Of a stretch of 64,000 nt of DNA, positions 63,197 to 64,000 are shown piece by piece. The first letter of the stretch is position 1, and each line of letters begins with the position of its first letter. Location: assembly GCA_012719175.1 (NCBI GenBank), contig JAAYAX010000004.1, positions 1 through 64,000 of the forward strand. Direction: 5' to 3'. A program made the translations under genes and the position numbers. The DNA comes from Methanomassiliicoccus sp. GTDB lineage: Archaea; Thermoplasmatota; Thermoplasmata; Methanomassiliicoccales; Methanomassiliicoccaceae. Below the pieces are notes generated by a model. The model saw nothing but the letters and a program-made list of their open reading frames with translations. It ran no database searches and had not been told where the DNA came from.

Positions 63197-63685
63197 ATGG
63201 AGAATGGTAAGATCGAGGGCATCGTGGGTTTGACCAAGCTGTTCCGGAACGAGACCATCGAACTATCGAAGGGAGATGTCATCATTTTCGCAGGTTCGGA
63301 GGCCGTGTGCGCTCCCTTCGCGGAGCTGTTGGGATACTCCGTACGGGACAAGGACCTCGCTCTCTACTTCTCACCGCTGGCGAGGGAGAAGGATTGTCGA
63401 CCGCTGCAGTGGAAGGATGGGACCGGGTACAATATCTCTTCCTCGGGTGAGGAGATCGCTGGAGCCGACCTTGTAGTGGTCCTGGGAGGACTGGCCATGC
63501 CCAAGTTCGGATGCCCTGTGGAGGCGGTGCAGCAGTTCATCGCAAAAGTGTCCAAGCCTGGAGGAACGAGGGTTGTCGGCGTAAGCTTCATGGACATCCT
63601 GAGAAGGTCTGGATGGCAACACCACATCAGGTTCGATTCTATCCTCAACGCGACCATGGAGACGGAAAAGGTATCTTTATCATGA
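63197..63685 (+). CDS. DUF2124 family protein
   Basis: A 162-residue protein of the DUF2124 family, known mainly from methanogens. It has a Rossmann-like pattern with a VVVLGGLAMPKFG segment near 96 and Cys residues near 36, 68 and 105. Function unknown. The gene is divergent from DUF134 and stands alone. Its presence supports a methanogen host. Confidence 0.75.
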   Translation: MENGKIEGIVGLTKLFRNETIELSKGDVIIFAGSEAVCAPFAELLGYSVRDKDLALYFSPLAREKDCRPLQWKDGTGYNISSSGEEIAGADLVVVLGGLAMPKFGCPVEAVQQFIAKVSKPGGTRVVGVSFMDILRRSGWQHHIRFDSILNATMETEKVSLS

Positions 63686-63766
63686 TATGTCGGACCGCGG
63701 CATTGTGGCCTTTGGACGTTGTACAGTGCCGGAGGGGAACGGCCCTCAATTATCCGATTTCCCTTA

Positions 63767-64000
63767 TCATCCCCTGGGAACGGTCCCGAAGTTCTTTTCG
63801 AACAGGGCGATGCCGTTCTTTACACACTCCAGACCACTCCTCTTATCCTCCCAGCCCAGGATCTCCGTGTTCTTTCCCTCTTCTAAGTGTTTGTAGGTCC
63901 GGAAGAACTCGGCGTACTCCTCGAGATAGTGCTTCGGCAGATCGTACAGATCATGATACTCACGGTTCCGGGGGTCCTTTATGGCCGCACACAGCACCTT
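63767..64000 (-). CDS. ppa: inorganic pyrophosphatase, C-terminal part
   Basis: The gene runs off the right end; only the last 77 or so residues are in the window. They match the C-terminus of family I soluble pyrophosphatase: AAIKDPRN, the DLPKHYLEEYAEFFRTYKHLE stretch and a following GW. It hydrolyses pyrophosphate. The start is outside the window. Confidence 0.8.
   Translation of the reverse strand, partial: KVLCAAIKDPRNREYHDLYDLPKHYLEEYAEFFRTYKHLEEGKNTEILGWEDKRSGLECVKNGIALFEKNFGTVPRG

Noticed and set aside
1-64000. CRISPR arrays, rRNA or tRNA genes, insertion sequences, prophage
   Set aside because: I saw no regularly spaced repeats, no cloverleaf with a T-arm, and no transposase, integrase or phage structural protein in any frame.

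Overview
The window reads as a gene-dense, GC-rich segment of a methanogenic archaeon. Archaeal markers are a TATA-binding protein gene, a PriS-type DNA primase subunit, TTG/GTG starts downstream of AT-rich promoters and a DUF6015 gene. Methanogen markers are a complete coenzyme F430 set (cfbA-E) and a DUF2124 gene. The gene mix (many PAS/GAF/PocR sensor kinases, no cell-wall or S-layer genes to place it further) fits Methanomassiliicoccales (Thermoplasmata), most like the larger environmental Methanomassiliicoccus genomes. The order is an inference; no rRNA, tRNA, mcr or methyltransferase operon lies in the window to prove it.

Layout. 0-4.8 kb: small metal-binding and membrane proteins, a DUF937 protein and a HerA-like ATPase. 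4.9-8.6 kb: a tight three-gene operon of LuxE-like acyl-protein synthetase, LuxC-like acyl-CoA reductase and an NAD-dependent epimerase/dehydrogenase, behind a 15-bp palindrome. 8.8 kb: an untracked 34-residue membrane microprotein. 9.3-15.8 kb: an exported beta-propeller protein, then an operon of a membrane-anchored exported protein with a CxCH motif, a NapH/NosR-like polyferredoxin and CcmF, i.e. heme-lyase machinery. 15.8-22.7 kb: an MFS transporter and a 1,841-residue cytoplasmic sensor kinase. 23-30 kb: a methyltransferase, a winged-helix/membrane-protein pair and a LolD/FtsX-type ABC exporter. 30-38 kb: a condensation-type acyltransferase, an AMP-forming ligase, a second methyltransferase, a hydrolase and a PriS-like primase. 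38-41.6 kb: a 7TM hybrid kinase.

41.8-55.6 kb is the core. On the minus strand cfbA-cfbE-cfbD-cfbC-cfbB convert sirohydrochlorin to F430. Divergent from it, precorrin-2 dehydrogenase-hemA-hemB-hemL-hemC-cobA-hemD make sirohydrochlorin from glutamyl-tRNA. A CbiQ/CbiO energy-coupling transporter pair (probably Ni or Co) follows convergently. The cfb/hem divergent promoter and the region upstream of cbiQ each carry the same 17-bp palindrome, TTGGAT-N5-ATCCAA, which suggests one metal- or tetrapyrrole-responsive regulator.

56-64 kb: a decayed response-regulator/PAS sensor pseudogene, two membrane proteins including a YjdF-like one, tbp, DUF6015, an MBL-fold hydrolase, a NifX-like protein with DUF134, DUF2124 and the 3' end of an inorganic pyrophosphatase gene running off the window. 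Coordinates of starts were adjusted by hand from ribosome-binding sites, promoter spacing and family N-termini, so they differ from longest ORFs at several genes.
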